Shown: piece after piece, positions 63,652 through 64,000 of the stretch | Position numbering within the stretch: position 1 is the first letter of the stretch | How the letters are laid out: every line of letters starts with the position of its first letter | Notes under the pieces: model-generated | What the model saw: only the letters and a program-made list of their open reading frames with translations | Databases searched by the model: none | Told to the model about the DNA's origin: nothing | Made by a program: the position numbers and the translations under genes | Source of the DNA: Catellatospora vulcania | GTDB lineage: Bacteria > Actinomycetota > Actinomycetes > Mycobacteriales > Micromonosporaceae | Direction of reading: 5' to 3' | Assembly (NCBI RefSeq): GCF_009720385.1 | Contig: NZ_ML769302.1 | Location: 716,937-780,936, forward strand | Length of the DNA stretch: 64,000 nt

Positions 63652-64000
63652 ATGGTGCGATCGGCGAAGTGGCGAAAGATCTTCCTTGTCCTGGCGATTG
63701 TCGTGGCGGTCGCCGGAACCGGCGGTGTGATAGCCGCCGTTGTGAGCTACAACGAAGCCACCAAGATTGACCGCAGCAATCCCAAGGTCGTGCTTGACGA
63801 ATACCTGCGAGCAGCACTGATTGAGAAAGACAAGGTGGGCGTCGACCTTCACACCTGCGACGATCCCGTAGGCCTGGCGCCCATCGGGTCGCTACGTGAG
63901 GAGTTTGATCGGCGAGAGAGGGATTTTGGCGTAGTCGTGCTCGTGACTTGGGGTGCCATGACCGGCGAAACCAGCGGAAAGGATTCGGCGGTGACGACGA
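63652..64000 (+). CDS. Membrane-anchored secreted-domain protein, truncated by the window end
   Basis: The frame is open from ATG 63652 to the last base (116 complete codons). MVRSAKWRKIFLVLAIVVAV begins an N-terminal signal-anchor helix, and SNPKVVLDEYLRAALIEKDK, LHTCDDPVGLAPIGSLREEF and an EFDRRERDFGV helix follow. The pattern of a helix followed by an NTF2/DUF4878-like start resembles the extracytoplasmic domains of many actinobacterial membrane proteins. Codon use is less G/C-biased than in the neighbouring genes (ATT, AAT, GAT and GAA are frequent), which may indicate recent acquisition. Confidence 0.65.
   Translation, partial: MVRSAKWRKIFLVLAIVVAVAGTGGVIAAVVSYNEATKIDRSNPKVVLDEYLRAALIEKDKVGVDLHTCDDPVGLAPIGSLREEFDRRERDFGVVVLVTWGAMTGETSGKDSAVTT

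Overview
High-GC actinobacterial chromosome, most likely from the family Micromonosporaceae (genus not determinable from sequence alone). The evidence is the G/C-saturated third codon positions, a WhiB-like protein of the WblA/WhiB4 type, a type VII secretion ATPase with EccD and a mycosin, a chaplin-like surface protein typical of filamentous actinobacteria, and frequent GTG/TTG starts. There are about 45 protein genes, one tRNA-Pro and many hairpin or palindromic elements. No rRNA, CRISPR array, insertion sequence or phage was seen. The gene order is recognisably that of the Mycobacterium tuberculosis stretch running from leuA/ask/asd (Rv3710-Rv3708c) through ponA2, whiB4, the paired ArsA-like ATPases, crp, nth and marP (Rv3683-Rv3671c) to ppa, dacB, tilS, hpt, ftsH and folE (Rv3628-Rv3609c). 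Lineage-specific genes are inserted into this backbone.

0-8 kb: the end of an MFS exporter; leuA with a leucine leader peptide and attenuator; a lipoprotein; ask (with an internal start for the beta subunit) and asd; a GAF-GAF-GGDEF diguanylate cyclase. 8-13.5 kb: a secreted subtilase with FG-GAP-like repeats, tRNA-Pro(CGG), a metallophosphoesterase and a YqeY protein. 13.5-21.6 kb: cell-wall and redox genes (PonA2-like class A PBP, WblA/WhiB4, two ArsA/Get3-like ATPases), a Pro/Tyr-repeat membrane protein, a DUF4177-like protein, RidA and a metallo-hydrolase.

21.6-31.9 kb is an insertion relative to the conserved order, between the metallo-hydrolase and crp. It holds a giant cyclase-AAA-TPR protein, a Ser/Thr kinase, a degenerate carboxyltransferase coupled to an intact biotin carboxylase/BCCP subunit, and a three-domain chaplin-like protein. 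31.9-37.5 kb: crp, a CapA-like phosphatase, nth, a thioredoxin lipoprotein, a NUDIX hydrolase and a MarP-like protease. 37.5-44.6 kb: a partial type VII secretion locus (mycP, eccD, eccC). 44.6-51.3 kb: ppa, a PBP4-type carboxypeptidase whose 5' end carries a cluster of DnaA-box-like 9-mers, tilS, a zincin and a gamma-glutamyltransferase. 51.5-60 kb: a second large subtilase, a GlxA-type regulator, a 40-residue membrane peptide, hpt, a 680-bp intergenic region with three large hairpins, ftsH, and folE, which probably starts at CTG. 60-64 kb: an FtsK-like ATPase with a membrane partner, small conserved proteins and a truncated gene at the window edge.

The strongest leads are the DnaA-box cluster inside dacB, the chaplin-like protein with LPLVGN repeats, the carboxyltransferase that has lost both oxyanion-hole segments, the nested hairpins upstream of ftsH, and at least three dispersed palindrome families, one copy of which lies inside the tilS reading frame.
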